64,000 nt of DNA. Origin: Calditrichia bacterium. Its GTDB lineage: Bacteria > Calditrichota > Calditrichia > RBG-13-44-9 > J075. The notes beneath the pieces were generated by a model. That model made no database searches and was not told the DNA's origin. It was given only the letters and a program-made list of their open reading frames with translations. Below, one piece after another: positions 43,351 to 51,663 of this stretch (the stretch's first letter is position 1; each line of letters opens with the position of its first letter). Made by a program: the position numbers and the translations under genes. The stretch spans positions 1 through 64,000 of the forward strand of contig JACKAP010000013.1 of NCBI GenBank assembly GCA_020635015.1. The letters are read 5' to 3'.

Positions 43351-45021
43351 TTGATATTGCGAAGATTTGTATTGCTATCCTGTCTCATCCTGGCCTCGCT
43401 GCCGAACCTGGCCTTTTCCCAGGGGCATGCGGACTGGAGTTACCATCTCAACATCTACGAAGTCAATACCCGCCAATATACCGCTTCCGGCACATTCAGC
43501 GAGTTTGCCACCCACTTGGACCGCCTGCAAGATATGGGCGTCGGCATTATCTGGTTTATGCCGGTCCATCCGATCGGGGTGCAAAATCGCCTGGGCTCGC
43601 TGGGCAGTCCCTATTCGGTGCGGGATTATCTGGCAGTCAATCCGGAATTCGGCACGTTAGACGAATTCAAGGCCCTGGTCGATACCATCCATGCCAAAGG
43701 GATGTATGTGATCATCGACTGGGTGGGCAACCATACCTCCTGGGATAATCCGCTGACCGTCACCCATCCGGAATGGTATGTCACCGACGGCAGCGGCAAT
43801 TTTGTGCCCCCGCCGGGAACCAACTGGTCGGATGTGATTCAATTGGACCACAGCCAGCAGGGTTTGCGCGACTACATGATCCAGGCGATGCTCTTCTGGA
43901 TCAACGAAGCCGGGATCGACGGATTCCGCTGCGATGCGGTCAGTTTTATGCCGGGCGATTTCTGGTCGGAGGCGATAACGGCGCTGAAGGCGGTCAAACC
44001 GGATATCCTGATGCTGGCGGAAGATGACGGGCCGCAATACCAGGCGTTGGGATTCGATATGAGCTATGCCTGGGGCTTGCATGGCTTCGGCAACGGAGTG
44101 TTAAAGCGCATCTATAATGGCACCAGCAATGTGAGCGAGCTCGGCAATTATCTCAATAATGAGCTGAATACCTACGGCGTCAACCATTACCGGATGTATT
44201 TCACTTCGAACCATGACGAGAATTCCTGGCATGGCACGGTCTTCGAGCAGTTCGGCGCCGCGGCGGAAATTTTTGCGGTGCTGACCGGCACCATCAACAG
44301 CATGCAGTTGATCTACGGCGGCCAGGAAGCGGGGCTGAACAAGCGACTGCTGTTCTTCGATAAGGATCAGATCATCTGGCAGCCCCACCCGTTTGCGAAT
44401 ATCTACCGCACCCTGCTTCATCTGAAACGGGAAAACCGGGCCCTGTGGAACGGCAGCCGGGGCGGTTTGCCGCAGCGGGTCAGCACTACCAATACCCAGC
44501 GAATATTTGCTTTTGTGCGAGAGAAGGATGACAATAAAATATTCGCCGTATTTAACCTGGGCGCCGGGTTTAACGGCGCCACTTTGCTGGATACCCTCTA
44601 TTACGGCACCTATCGGGATGTTTTCAGCGGCGATACGGTTACCTTTGGCCAGTCGACAAATGTAACCATGCCCGGCTGGGAATATCATATCTATCAAAAA
44701 ATAAATGCGGTATCCGGATTACCCGGAGATGGCGGGCCGGTGGGGGAGTTTGTTCTTGCCCAGAATTATCCCAATCCGTTTAATCCAGAGACAGTGATCA
44801 GTTATCAGTTGTCAGTTGTCAGTGAGGTAAAATTGGTGATTTATGATATCCAGGGCCAGGTTGTGCGGACGCTGCATCAACGCCGGGAAGCGCCCGGACG
44901 GTATTCGGTCCAATGGGACGGCCGGGATAATGCCGGCCGTGCCGTCTCCAGCGGCGTTTATATTTATCGCCTGGAAACCGCCCGGCAAACCTCCGCCCAC
45001 AAAATGATCCTCCTCCGATAA
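43351..45021 (+). CDS. Secreted GH13 alpha-amylase-family enzyme with sorting tail
   Basis: The protein has 556 residues with a TTG start preceded by AAGGAGG at 6-7 bases. The signal peptide ends LPNLAFSQ. The GH13 barrel has IIDWVGNHTSWDN (about 121-133), GFRCDAVSF with nucleophile Asp195, LMLAEDDG with Glu224, and FTSNHDENSW with Asp289, so the catalytic triad is complete. The NHTSWDN/NHDENSW wording suits a maltogenic or cyclomaltodextrinase-like alpha-amylase; the exact product is unsure. The tail (about 465-556: FVLAQNYPNPFNPETVISYQ ... SSGVYIYRLETA ... HKMILLR) is a type IX-like sorting domain. Within it residues about 481-491 (VISYQLSVVSE) are encoded by a copy of the intergenic CAGTTATCAGTTGTCAGT motif. 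A hairpin follows the stop. Confidence 0.9.
   Translation: MILRRFVLLSCLILASLPNLAFSQGHADWSYHLNIYEVNTRQYTASGTFSEFATHLDRLQDMGVGIIWFMPVHPIGVQNRLGSLGSPYSVRDYLAVNPEFGTLDEFKALVDTIHAKGMYVIIDWVGNHTSWDNPLTVTHPEWYVTDGSGNFVPPPGTNWSDVIQLDHSQQGLRDYMIQAMLFWINEAGIDGFRCDAVSFMPGDFWSEAITALKAVKPDILMLAEDDGPQYQALGFDMSYAWGLHGFGNGVLKRIYNGTSNVSELGNYLNNELNTYGVNHYRMYFTSNHDENSWHGTVFEQFGAAAEIFAVLTGTINSMQLIYGGQEAGLNKRLLFFDKDQIIWQPHPFANIYRTLLHLKRENRALWNGSRGGLPQRVSTTNTQRIFAFVREKDDNKIFAVFNLGAGFNGATLLDTLYYGTYRDVFSGDTVTFGQSTNVTMPGWEYHIYQKINAVSGLPGDGGPVGEFVLAQNYPNPFNPETVISYQLSVVSEVKLVIYDIQGQVVRTLHQRREAPGRYSVQWDGRDNAGRAVSSGVYIYRLETARQTSAHKMILLR
44793..44825. repeat. Intergenic CAGTTGTCAGT motif inside coding sequence
   Basis: The codons for VISYQLSVVSE read GTGATCAGTTATCAGTTGTC followed by AGTTGTCAGTGAG, the same words that fill the centre of the hairpin repeats at 28190, 50117, 54241 and 58125. 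It lies in frame, in the beta-strand just after the NPFNP motif. Confidence 0.75.
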
Positions 45022-45028
45022 GGTTTTA

Positions 45029-45064
45029 CGTCTGGCATGACCTGGACTGCGGTCATGCCAGACG
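45029..45064 (+). terminator. Perfect 14-bp hairpin after the amylase gene
   Basis: CGTCTGGCATGACC (45029-45042) and its complement (45051-45064) enclose an 8-base loop, 8 bases past the stop. The downstream AATAAACCCC lacks a T-run, so it may be a hairpin stabiliser or a rho-assisted terminator. Confidence 0.6.
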
Positions 45065-45364
45065 AATAAACCCCTGCCACATTTGATCCCGCCCGCCACA
45101 TTTTGAATTCTTTTTAATAGATTGTATTTATTTAATTTGGATATTTGCAAATTATGTAAAAGCCGTTTGGTCGTGGCACCCATTCGAAAATAAAGCCTGA
45201 GATAAATTCATCGATAACCATCGTTATTTCTATATTTGTGAATAATTGCACTAAAAGGCATCTTATTTGCAACTGTATTCCCATGTAGTGATATATGTGG
45301 ATCTTTGGATGCCGGAAGCATGAATTAGCAATCAACCGGAACAGCGAAACTAAAGGTAGAACTT
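45065..45364. other. AT-rich leader of the molybdoenzyme operon
   Basis: Three hundred AT-rich bases precede the molybdoenzyme gene and should hold its promoter. AAGGTAGAACTT gives the ribosome site. I see no gene, no riboswitch and no clear FNR-type palindrome. Confidence 0.4.
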
Positions 45365-47614
45365 ATGGCACGACAGTATTCACGGCGGGATTTTATTAAA
45401 ATCAGCGGATTGGGATTGGGAGGATTGGCCCTTAGCGGCGGGTTGTTTAAAACCCTCGGCAGCAATTTGTTTGCGCCGGATGCCACAGCAGCGCTGGCCG
45501 GCGGCGGCATTACCCGAACCCCGACGGTTTGCGAGATCTGCTTCTGGAAATGCGCCGGCTGGGTGCATACCCGCGACGGTCAGCCCTGGAAGATCACCGG
45601 CAACGCCGAAGATCCCAACTGCAACGGGCGGCTCTGTCCCCGCGGCACCGGCGGCCTGGGGGCCTACCTCGACGAAGAGCGCCTGCGCACCCCCTTGATC
45701 CGCACCGACGTGCGTGGCAAACAGACCTTCCGGGAAGCCAGCTGGGACGAGGCGCTCAACTATATCGCCGAAAAGATGAAAAAGATCGCCGAGGAGCACG
45801 GCCCGGAATGCGTCGCCCTGTTTAACCACGGCTCCGGCGGCACCTTCTTCAAACATCTGCTCCAGGCCTATGGCTCCAATAATATCGCCGCCCCTTCTTA
45901 TGCCCAATGCCGCGGGCCACGGGAAGAAGCCTACATGCTCACCTTCGGGGAAGGTATCGGCTCGCCGGAGCGCACCGATATTCGCAATTCCCAATGCATC
46001 GTGCTGATCGGCAGCCACCTCGGGGAAAACATGCACAACACCCAGGTGCAGGAATTTGCCGATGCGGTAGGCAACGGCGCTACCGTGATCACCGTCGACC
46101 CGCGCTTTTCGGTGGCCGCCAGTAAGTCGAAATACTGGCTGCCGATCCGGCCCTCCACCGATCTCGCGCTGCTGCTGGCCTGGATCCATGTGATCGTCAA
46201 TGAAGAACTCTATGACCGCGACTTTGTTGAAAAATACACCGTTGGTTTAGATGAACTGAAAGCCTCGGTGGCGCAATATACCCCGGAATGGGCTTATCCC
46301 ATCACCACCATCGAGCCGGCGCTGATCCGCGAGACCGCCCGGGAGATGGCCTGGCATAAGCCCGCGACCCTGATCCATCCCGGGCGTCACGTTACCTGGT
46401 ACGGCGACGACACCCAGCGGGTGCGCGCCGGGGCGATCCTCAACGCCCTGCTCGGCAGTTGGGGGCGCCGGGGCGGGTTCTACTATCCAAACAGTGCGAA
46501 AGTGCCCAAGTATCATTATCCGCCCTATCCCAAGCCAAAACGCAACTGGCGCGAGGCCTTCCCGGAAGAGTTTCCCATGGCCAGCCTGGCCCTGGCCAGC
46601 GGCATCTGTGACGCCACCATCCCCTCGCTGCGGCGCGACTGCACCATCAAGGGCTGGATCGTCTACGGCACCAACCTGATGCTCACCCTGCCCCAGCCGC
46701 AGAAGACCCTCGAGGCGATCCAGAATCTTGACCTGCTGGTGGCGATCGATCTGATGCCGGCGGAGATCACCGGCTGGGCCGATGTGGTGCTGCCGGAATG
46801 CTCTTACCTGGAACGCTACGACGACCTGCGCACTTCCCCCGGGCGGGTGCCCACAGTGGCGCTGCGCGCCCCGGCATTTGAGCCGCGCTGGGATTCCAAG
46901 CCGGGCTGGTGGATCGCCCGGGAACTGGGACTGCGCCTGGGATTGGATCAATATTTTCCCTGGGATAACATCGAAGATTACCTCGACGGGCAACTGCAGC
47001 AGATCGGCTCCAGTCTGGCGGAAATGAAGGAAAAAGGGGTGATCACCCTGAATGACCGCTTTCCGCTTTACTTCGAAGAAGGAGTCGAACCCTATTTCGA
47101 CACCCCCAGCGGCAAGATCGAACTGGCGTCCAGCACCTTGCGCGATTATGGGTTCGATGCAGTGCCCAAATACACTGCTCACGAGCAGCCCAGCGCAGGC
47201 TACTACCGCCTGCTGTACGGCCGGGCGCCGATGCACACCTTTGGGCGCACCACCAATAACCCGCTGCTGACCGAGCTGATGAAGGAGAACGAGGTCTGGC
47301 TCCATCCCACCGTTGCCAAACTGCACGGGGTACGCAACGGCGAATACGTGGTGCTGGTCAACCAGGATGGGGTGCGCAGTGCCCGCATCCGGGCGAAGGT
47401 GACGGAGCGGATCCGCCAGGACAGCGTCTACATGGTGCACGGCTTCGGCCATAGCGATAAGCGCATGCGCCGCTCCCTGGGCAAGGGGGCAGACGACAAT
47501 GCCCTGATTACCCGGGTGAAGATCGACCCGATTATGGGCGGCACCGGTATGCGGGTTAATTTTGTGACCATCGAGCCGGCGGAAGCGCTCGCGATGAGCG
47601 ATAGTGCGGAGTGA
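45365..47614 (+). CDS. Psr/Phs-type molybdopterin oxidoreductase, catalytic subunit
   Basis: This 749-residue catalytic subunit of a complex iron-sulfur molybdoenzyme carries a Tat signal (SRRDFIKISGLGLGGLALSG), so it folds in the cytoplasm and is exported. The [4Fe-4S] motif is CEICFWKC ... C (Cys56, Cys59, Cys63, Cys91). Cys182 in SYAQCRGP is the probable Mo ligand, as in polysulfide and thiosulfate reductases. GSHLGENMHNTQ, VDPRFSVAASKS, PADVVLPE-like WADVVLPECSYLER and a C-terminal MopB domain (MHTFGRTTNNPLL) complete the fold. B (ferredoxin) and C (NrfD) subunit genes follow. Polysulfide, thiosulfate or tetrathionate reduction is most likely; arsenate reductases are related alternatives, but the sulfur-transport genes downstream favour sulfur. 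Confidence 0.93.
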   Translation: MARQYSRRDFIKISGLGLGGLALSGGLFKTLGSNLFAPDATAALAGGGITRTPTVCEICFWKCAGWVHTRDGQPWKITGNAEDPNCNGRLCPRGTGGLGAYLDEERLRTPLIRTDVRGKQTFREASWDEALNYIAEKMKKIAEEHGPECVALFNHGSGGTFFKHLLQAYGSNNIAAPSYAQCRGPREEAYMLTFGEGIGSPERTDIRNSQCIVLIGSHLGENMHNTQVQEFADAVGNGATVITVDPRFSVAASKSKYWLPIRPSTDLALLLAWIHVIVNEELYDRDFVEKYTVGLDELKASVAQYTPEWAYPITTIEPALIRETAREMAWHKPATLIHPGRHVTWYGDDTQRVRAGAILNALLGSWGRRGGFYYPNSAKVPKYHYPPYPKPKRNWREAFPEEFPMASLALASGICDATIPSLRRDCTIKGWIVYGTNLMLTLPQPQKTLEAIQNLDLLVAIDLMPAEITGWADVVLPECSYLERYDDLRTSPGRVPTVALRAPAFEPRWDSKPGWWIARELGLRLGLDQYFPWDNIEDYLDGQLQQIGSSLAEMKEKGVITLNDRFPLYFEEGVEPYFDTPSGKIELASSTLRDYGFDAVPKYTAHEQPSAGYYRLLYGRAPMHTFGRTTNNPLLTELMKENEVWLHPTVAKLHGVRNGEYVVLVNQDGVRSARIRAKVTERIRQDSVYMVHGFGHSDKRMRRSLGKGADDNALITRVKIDPIMGGTGMRVNFVTIEPAEALAMSDSAE

Positions 47615-47617
47615 TGC

Positions 47618-47808
47618 TTCCCGAATGCTTTCGGGATGGATGCTGGATACTGGATACTTTCGTGGAGCGAAGCGCGTAGCGCGTGGAGCGAACAGTGAAA
47701 TGGGAAAGCGGAATGTCAGTAGATGTGGGAATGGGATTTTACTTTGTGGGATATGGTTCCGTTTTTTACCCATACGCCCATTAACTCATTAACCCATTAA
47801 CAAAAAAG
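47618..47808. repeat. Mixed repeats in the A-B subunit gap
   Basis: GATGCTGGATACTGGATAC, a GGAGCGAAGCGCGTAGCGCG palindromic stretch and CCCATTAACTCATTAACCC units fill the 226-base gap between the catalytic and ferredoxin subunit genes. These echo families at 18776, 22654 and 36785. Confidence 0.65.
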
Positions 47809-47840
47809 ATAACATCGAATTTTCAATACGGAGAACACAC

Positions 47841-48377
47841 ATGCCGCGATATGCCATGGTGATTGATACCAAACGCTGCGTGGGCTGCGCCGATTGCGTG
47901 GTGGCATGCAAAACTGAAAATAATGTGCCGGATGGATATTGCCGCGACTGGATCGTGGAAGACGTGCGCGGGGCGTTTCCCAATCTGCAGATGGAGATCC
48001 GCTCCGAGCGCTGCAATCATTGCGAAAATCCCCCCTGCGTGCGCTGCTGTCCCACCGGGGCCAGTTATGTAGATACCGGGGGGATCGTGCTGGTCAATCA
48101 TGACGAATGCACCGGCTGCAAGGCCTGCATTGCTTCCTGTCCCTATGATGCCCGTTTCGTGCATCCGGAAGGTTATGTCGACAAGTGCACCTTCTGCATT
48201 CACCGGGTCAAGGAGGGGCTGGAGCCGGCCTGCGTGGCGGTATGCCCTACCAAGTGTATGCATTTCGGTGATCTGGAGGATCCGGACAGCGAGGTCAGCA
48301 AGCTCCTCAAAGTGCGGCATTCTCATTCCCTGATTCCGGAAGCGGGCACTTCCCCGAAAGTATTCTATTTAACCTGA
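47841..48377 (+). CDS. Four-cluster ferredoxin subunit (PsrB/PhsB-like)
   Basis: This 178-residue protein has 16 ligand-type cysteines arranged for four [4Fe-4S] clusters: CVGCADCVVAC, CNHCENPPCVRCCP, CTGCKACIASCP, CTFCIHR and CVAVCP. It carries no signal and is probably co-exported with the Tat-borne catalytic subunit. It moves electrons between the NrfD membrane anchor and the molybdenum site. The order A-B-C on one strand is the classical Psr/Phs layout. GGAG lies just before the ATG. Confidence 0.95.
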   Translation: MPRYAMVIDTKRCVGCADCVVACKTENNVPDGYCRDWIVEDVRGAFPNLQMEIRSERCNHCENPPCVRCCPTGASYVDTGGIVLVNHDECTGCKACIASCPYDARFVHPEGYVDKCTFCIHRVKEGLEPACVAVCPTKCMHFGDLEDPDSEVSKLLKVRHSHSLIPEAGTSPKVFYLT

Positions 48378-48401
48378 GGTTGTTAGGCAAAGGAGCCAAC
48401 G

Positions 48402-49343
48402 ATGCGAGAAGTAACCATTACCAGCGGACGCGATATGCACTTGATCGATCCCGCCCTGACCATCTGGGGCTGGGAGATTCCGGTCTATCTTTTTCTCGGC
48501 GGGCTGGTGGCCGGGATCCTGTTCTTTTCTGCGCTTTATTACCTGCGCGGCAAAGCAGACGAGATGCCCACCGTGGTGCGGGTGACTCCCCTGCTGGCCC
48601 CGGTACTGCTGGGACTGGGATTGTTCGCCCTGTTCCTCGACCTGGAATACAAGCTGCACGTGTTCCGTTTTTATACCAACATCCGCCTGGAGTCGCCGAT
48701 GTCCTGGGGTTCCTGGACCCTGGCGGTGATCTTTCCCCTCAGCGTGGTCTGGGCGCTGATCCACATCGAACAGGTATTTTCCGGCTGGCGCTGGCCCTAC
48801 CGCTGGATGGCGCAGGCGGTGGAAATGGCCCGGCAATATGCCCGACCGATTGCCTGGGTGCTGATCATCTACGCTGTTATCCTGGGGATGTACACCGGTA
48901 TTCTGCTCAGCGCTTTCAACGCCCGGCCGGTATGGAATTCGGCGATCCTTGGGCCGCTCTTCCTGGTCTCCGGTCTCTCCACCGGCGTGGCGCTAAACCT
49001 GCTGATATCGAAAAGCGAAGCGGAGAAGCATCTCCTCAGCCGCATCGACATCATGGCGATTGCAGTGGAGCTGTTCCTGATCATCCACCTGTTCATGGGA
49101 TTCCTGGCCTCGACCCAGATCCACATCGAGGCGGCCGGCCTGTTCCTGGGAGGGCCCTATACGGCCGGGTTCTGGATCTTTGTGGTGGCCCTGGGCCTGG
49201 TAATCCCCGCCCTGCTGGAATTCCTGGAGTTGAAAGGCCGGGTGCTGGCCACCCGCATCCCGGCACTGCTGGTGCTGGCGGGAGGGCTGATTTTGCGCTT
49301 CATCATCGTCGATGCGGGGCAGATGAGTCATTGGACGTTTTGA
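48402..49343 (+). CDS. NrfD/PsrC membrane anchor subunit
   Basis: This 313-residue integral membrane protein has about eight hydrophobic helices (WEIPVYLFLGGLVAGILFF, LLAPVLLGLGLFALFLDL, WVLIIYAVILGMYTGILL, LFLVSGLSTGVALNLLI, IPALLVLAGGLILRFIIVDA). IPVYLFLGGLVAG and SWGSWTLAV are NrfD-family signatures. It anchors the complex and exchanges electrons with menaquinone. It starts 25 bases after the ferredoxin gene and completes the three-subunit respiratory enzyme. Confidence 0.95.
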   Translation: MREVTITSGRDMHLIDPALTIWGWEIPVYLFLGGLVAGILFFSALYYLRGKADEMPTVVRVTPLLAPVLLGLGLFALFLDLEYKLHVFRFYTNIRLESPMSWGSWTLAVIFPLSVVWALIHIEQVFSGWRWPYRWMAQAVEMARQYARPIAWVLIIYAVILGMYTGILLSAFNARPVWNSAILGPLFLVSGLSTGVALNLLISKSEAEKHLLSRIDIMAIAVELFLIIHLFMGFLASTQIHIEAAGLFLGGPYTAGFWIFVVALGLVIPALLEFLELKGRVLATRIPALLVLAGGLILRFIIVDAGQMSHWTF

Positions 49344-49521
49344 TGATGGGTTGATGGGTTGATGAGGTGAAGGATGAAGGATGAAGGATGAAGGATGAAG
49401 GATAAAGGAAAAAGGATAAAGGGTTTAGAATATGTAAATGGGGTAAATGTTTGATTGCGTTTGAGGAGTTGGATGGGAAATAGGTCTTAACCCATTCACC
49501 CATCAACCCATCAACCCATTA
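49344..49521. repeat. Inverted minisatellite between psrC-like and yeeE-like genes
   Basis: GATGGGTTGATGGGTTGATG, then a run of GGATGAA units, then CCCATTCACCCATCAACCC. It combines two of the families seen elsewhere (ATGGGT and GGATGAA). Confidence 0.8.
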
Positions 49522-49562
49522 ACAAGAGATTTCACAACATGCTGAAGAAGGAGTACTAGACA

Positions 49563-50081
49563 ATGAATTCCCAACCTGAAAAATACTGGTCGCCGTACCT
49601 CGCCGGGTTTGTGCTCGGTCTGGTGCTGCTGGCCACGTTTGTGATCATGGGCCGGGGGCTGGGCGCTTCCGGAGCAATGATGCGCTCGGTGGTGTATGCC
49701 GTCGACCAGGTAACCCCGGCGCACATCGACAACAATCCCTACTTTGCCAAATATGGCGGCGGCGACAAAAATCCCCTCGACAACTGGCTGGTCTATGAAG
49801 TGCTGGGGGTGATCGTGGGCGGCCTGCTCTCCGGACTGCTGGCCAAGCGCCTGAAGTTCAAGACCGACAAAGGTCCCCGCATCTCGGTGAAGGGGCGGCT
49901 GGCCCTGGCCCTGACCGGCGGGGCGATCATGGGCTTCGGCGCCCGGCTGGCCCTGGGCTGCACCAGCGGGCAGGCCCTGACCGGCGGCGCCACCCTGGCG
50001 TTGGGCAGTTGGGCTTTCATGATGGTGATGTTCGCCTCCGGGTATGCGATTGCGTACTTTGTACGGAAGCAGTGGATCTGA
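49563..50081 (+). CDS. YeeE/YedE-family transporter, first half
   Basis: This 172-residue membrane protein has three to four helices (YLAGFVLGLVLLATFVIMG, VYEVLGVIVGGLLSGLLA, LALALTGGAIMGFGARLALG, AFMMVMFASGYAIAYFV). The conserved loop ALGCTSGQALTGGATLALGS carries the Cys that in TsuA-type transporters contacts thiosulfate. Full-length YeeE proteins have about 330-360 residues; here the function is split between this gene and the next. Its place after the molybdoenzyme suggests uptake of thiosulfate or another reduced sulfur species. Confidence 0.92.
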   Translation: MNSQPEKYWSPYLAGFVLGLVLLATFVIMGRGLGASGAMMRSVVYAVDQVTPAHIDNNPYFAKYGGGDKNPLDNWLVYEVLGVIVGGLLSGLLAKRLKFKTDKGPRISVKGRLALALTGGAIMGFGARLALGCTSGQALTGGATLALGSWAFMMVMFASGYAIAYFVRKQWI

Positions 50082-50116
50082 TATACCTGTAAATAAATGA
50101 ATAATAGGTCATTTTA

Positions 50117-50217
50117 GCCACAGAGCCACAGAGAGCACAGAGAACTGATCCTGACAACTGACAACTGACAACTGACAACTGACAACTATCTCTCTGTGTT
50201 CTCTGTGCCTCCGTGGC
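50117..50217. repeat. Hairpin repeat GCCACAGAG family, copy 2
   Basis: GCCACAGAGCCACAGAG on the left and CTCTGTGCCTCCGTGGC on the right pair imperfectly. Five TGACAAC units fill the centre, complementary in direction to those of copy 1. It lies between the two YeeE halves. Confidence 0.85.
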
Positions 50218-50239
50218 AATAGCAATGAAAGGAAAAACC

Positions 50240-50830
50240 ATGTCGGCACCTTTTTATAAGTTTGACTTGTTCGGCTACGAGACCGGTTTAGTGATCGCCT
50301 TCCTGATCGGGGTGGCATTCGGATTCACCCTGGAGCGGGCCGGCTTCAGCAGTTCCCGCAAGCTGGCCCTGCAGTTTTATTTGCGCGATATGACCGTGCT
50401 GAAGGTGATGTTCACCGCCATCATCGTGGCGATGACCGGGCTGCTTTATCTCAATCTGGCCGATGTGCTGGATATGTCGAAGATCTACCTCAATCCGACC
50501 GTGCTTTATCCCCAGATGCTGGGCGGGGCGATCATGGGCGTCGGCTTCGTGATCGGCGGCTACTGTCCCGGCACTTCGCTGGTGGCCAGCGCCATCGGCA
50601 AGATCGACGGCTTTTTCTATGTGGGCGGCGCACTCTTGGGGATGCTGATCTACGGCGAGGTTTTCCCGTTTTTCCAGGATCTCACCACCAGCGGCGCGAT
50701 GGGCAATGCGACCCTCAGCGACTGGCTGAATCTTCGCCCGGGCGTCGTTGCTTTTCTGGTGATCCTGATGGCGCTGGGGTTGTTCTATGTGGCGGAGATG
50801 CTGGAGAAGCGGTTTGGGGAGAAGGCGTAG
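50240..50830 (+). CDS. YeeE/YedE-family transporter, second half
   Basis: The protein has 196 residues and starts at the ATG with AAAGGA upstream; an ATG-free extension by 9 codons is not needed. Helices include LVIAFLIGVAFGFTLERAGF, VMFTAIIVAMTGLLYLNL, MLGGAIMGVGFVIGGYCPG and VAFLVILMALGLFYVAEML. The FTLERAGFSSSRKL and GGYCPGTSLVA motifs belong to the same family, the latter with the second conserved Cys. With the preceding gene it would form the complete pore. Confidence 0.92.
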   Translation: MSAPFYKFDLFGYETGLVIAFLIGVAFGFTLERAGFSSSRKLALQFYLRDMTVLKVMFTAIIVAMTGLLYLNLADVLDMSKIYLNPTVLYPQMLGGAIMGVGFVIGGYCPGTSLVASAIGKIDGFFYVGGALLGMLIYGEVFPFFQDLTTSGAMGNATLSDWLNLRPGVVAFLVILMALGLFYVAEMLEKRFGEKA

Positions 50831-50974
50831 GGCATGGGGCATGGGGCATGGGGCATGGGGCATGGGGCAAAATGCCGGTTCTGGAAATCCGATACAAGAA
50901 AAATTAAATAAGTGATTACATTCTTGATTGATCTACGTTTTTAACCCCATGCTCCATGCCCTTTGCCCCATGCA
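50831..50974. repeat. GCATGGG tandem with inverted partner
   Basis: Five GGCATGGG units follow the stop of the second YeeE gene and face CCCCATGCTCCATGCCC and TTTGCCCCATGC about 100 bases on. The same words form the inner arms of the MITE-like elements at 17446 and 57271. Confidence 0.75.
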
Positions 50975-51024
50975 AAAATTAGATTTGAAAAATCAAATTC
51001 GATACATGACTCAGGAGATACATC

Positions 51025-51660
51025 ATGCAACTAACGCAAATCTTTGACCGCAGGCTGGCTGTGGGATTGCTGCTGGTGCTGGGGGCGCTGTTGGCGCTCT
51101 CCCCGGCGGGACTGCGCCAGGCGGAGCAACTGTCTGCTCAGGATATTTCCCATATGGTTACCGGCAAAAGCGATCATGTGACCGCCGAGGAAGTGAGCGC
51201 CTGGATCATCGACAAACAGCCGGATCTGTTGATCGTCGACTTACGTTCCTCAGAAGAATACCAGCAGTACCACCTTCCCGGGGCGGTGAACATTCCCCTG
51301 ACCCGCCTGTTTGAGCCGGAATCCCTTGACCAGTTGAGCGATCTTTATACCATCGTGCTCTATTCCAACGGAGGCACCCATGCGGCCCAGGCCTGGGTGC
51401 TGCTGCAGCAGATGGGGATCAAAAGCTACGTGATGTTGGGAGGATTGAACTATTGGGTCGATGCCATCCTTAATCCCCAACCTCCCGGCGACCTGGCGGC
51501 GGATTCGGAGATCCTGCAATATCAGTTCCGCAAAGGCGCGTCCGGCTTTTTCAATGGCGGCGGGGTTTCGGTGGAGCAGGAGAACCAACCCGCACAATCC
51601 GATGCTCCCAGGCCGAAACTTCCTCCACGCCGGAAGAAGAAGGGGGAAGAGGGGTGTTGA
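51025..51660 (+). CDS. Rhodanese-like domain protein lacking the catalytic Cys
   Basis: The protein has 211 residues. An N-terminal signal or anchor (LAVGLLLVLGALLALSPAG) puts the rest outside the cytoplasm. The rhodanese fold is clear (DLLIVDLRSSEEYQQYHLPG, AVNIPLTRL, SYVMLGGLNYW). The active-site loop, which normally starts with the persulfide-forming Cys, reads VLYSNGGTHAAQ, with Ser114 at that place. Classical sulfurtransferase activity is therefore unlikely; it may bind sulfane sulfur or act as a scaffold. The C-terminal tail is Pro/Lys-rich. Rhodanese-like lipoproteins also accompany porin-cytochrome clusters in Geobacter, which is interesting given the cytochrome genes 3.5 kb downstream. 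Confidence 0.88.
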   Translation: MQLTQIFDRRLAVGLLLVLGALLALSPAGLRQAEQLSAQDISHMVTGKSDHVTAEEVSAWIIDKQPDLLIVDLRSSEEYQQYHLPGAVNIPLTRLFEPESLDQLSDLYTIVLYSNGGTHAAQAWVLLQQMGIKSYVMLGGLNYWVDAILNPQPPGDLAADSEILQYQFRKGASGFFNGGGVSVEQENQPAQSDAPRPKLPPRRKKKGEEGC

Positions 51661-51663
51661 TAA

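Noticed and set aside
46247..47773. 508-codon minus-strand frame opposite the molybdoenzyme
   Set aside because: The molybdoenzyme on the plus strand is unmistakable; the antisense frame lacks domain signatures.
51025..51660. Active thiosulfate sulfurtransferase
   Set aside because: The catalytic Cys is replaced by Ser, so the activity is not claimed.
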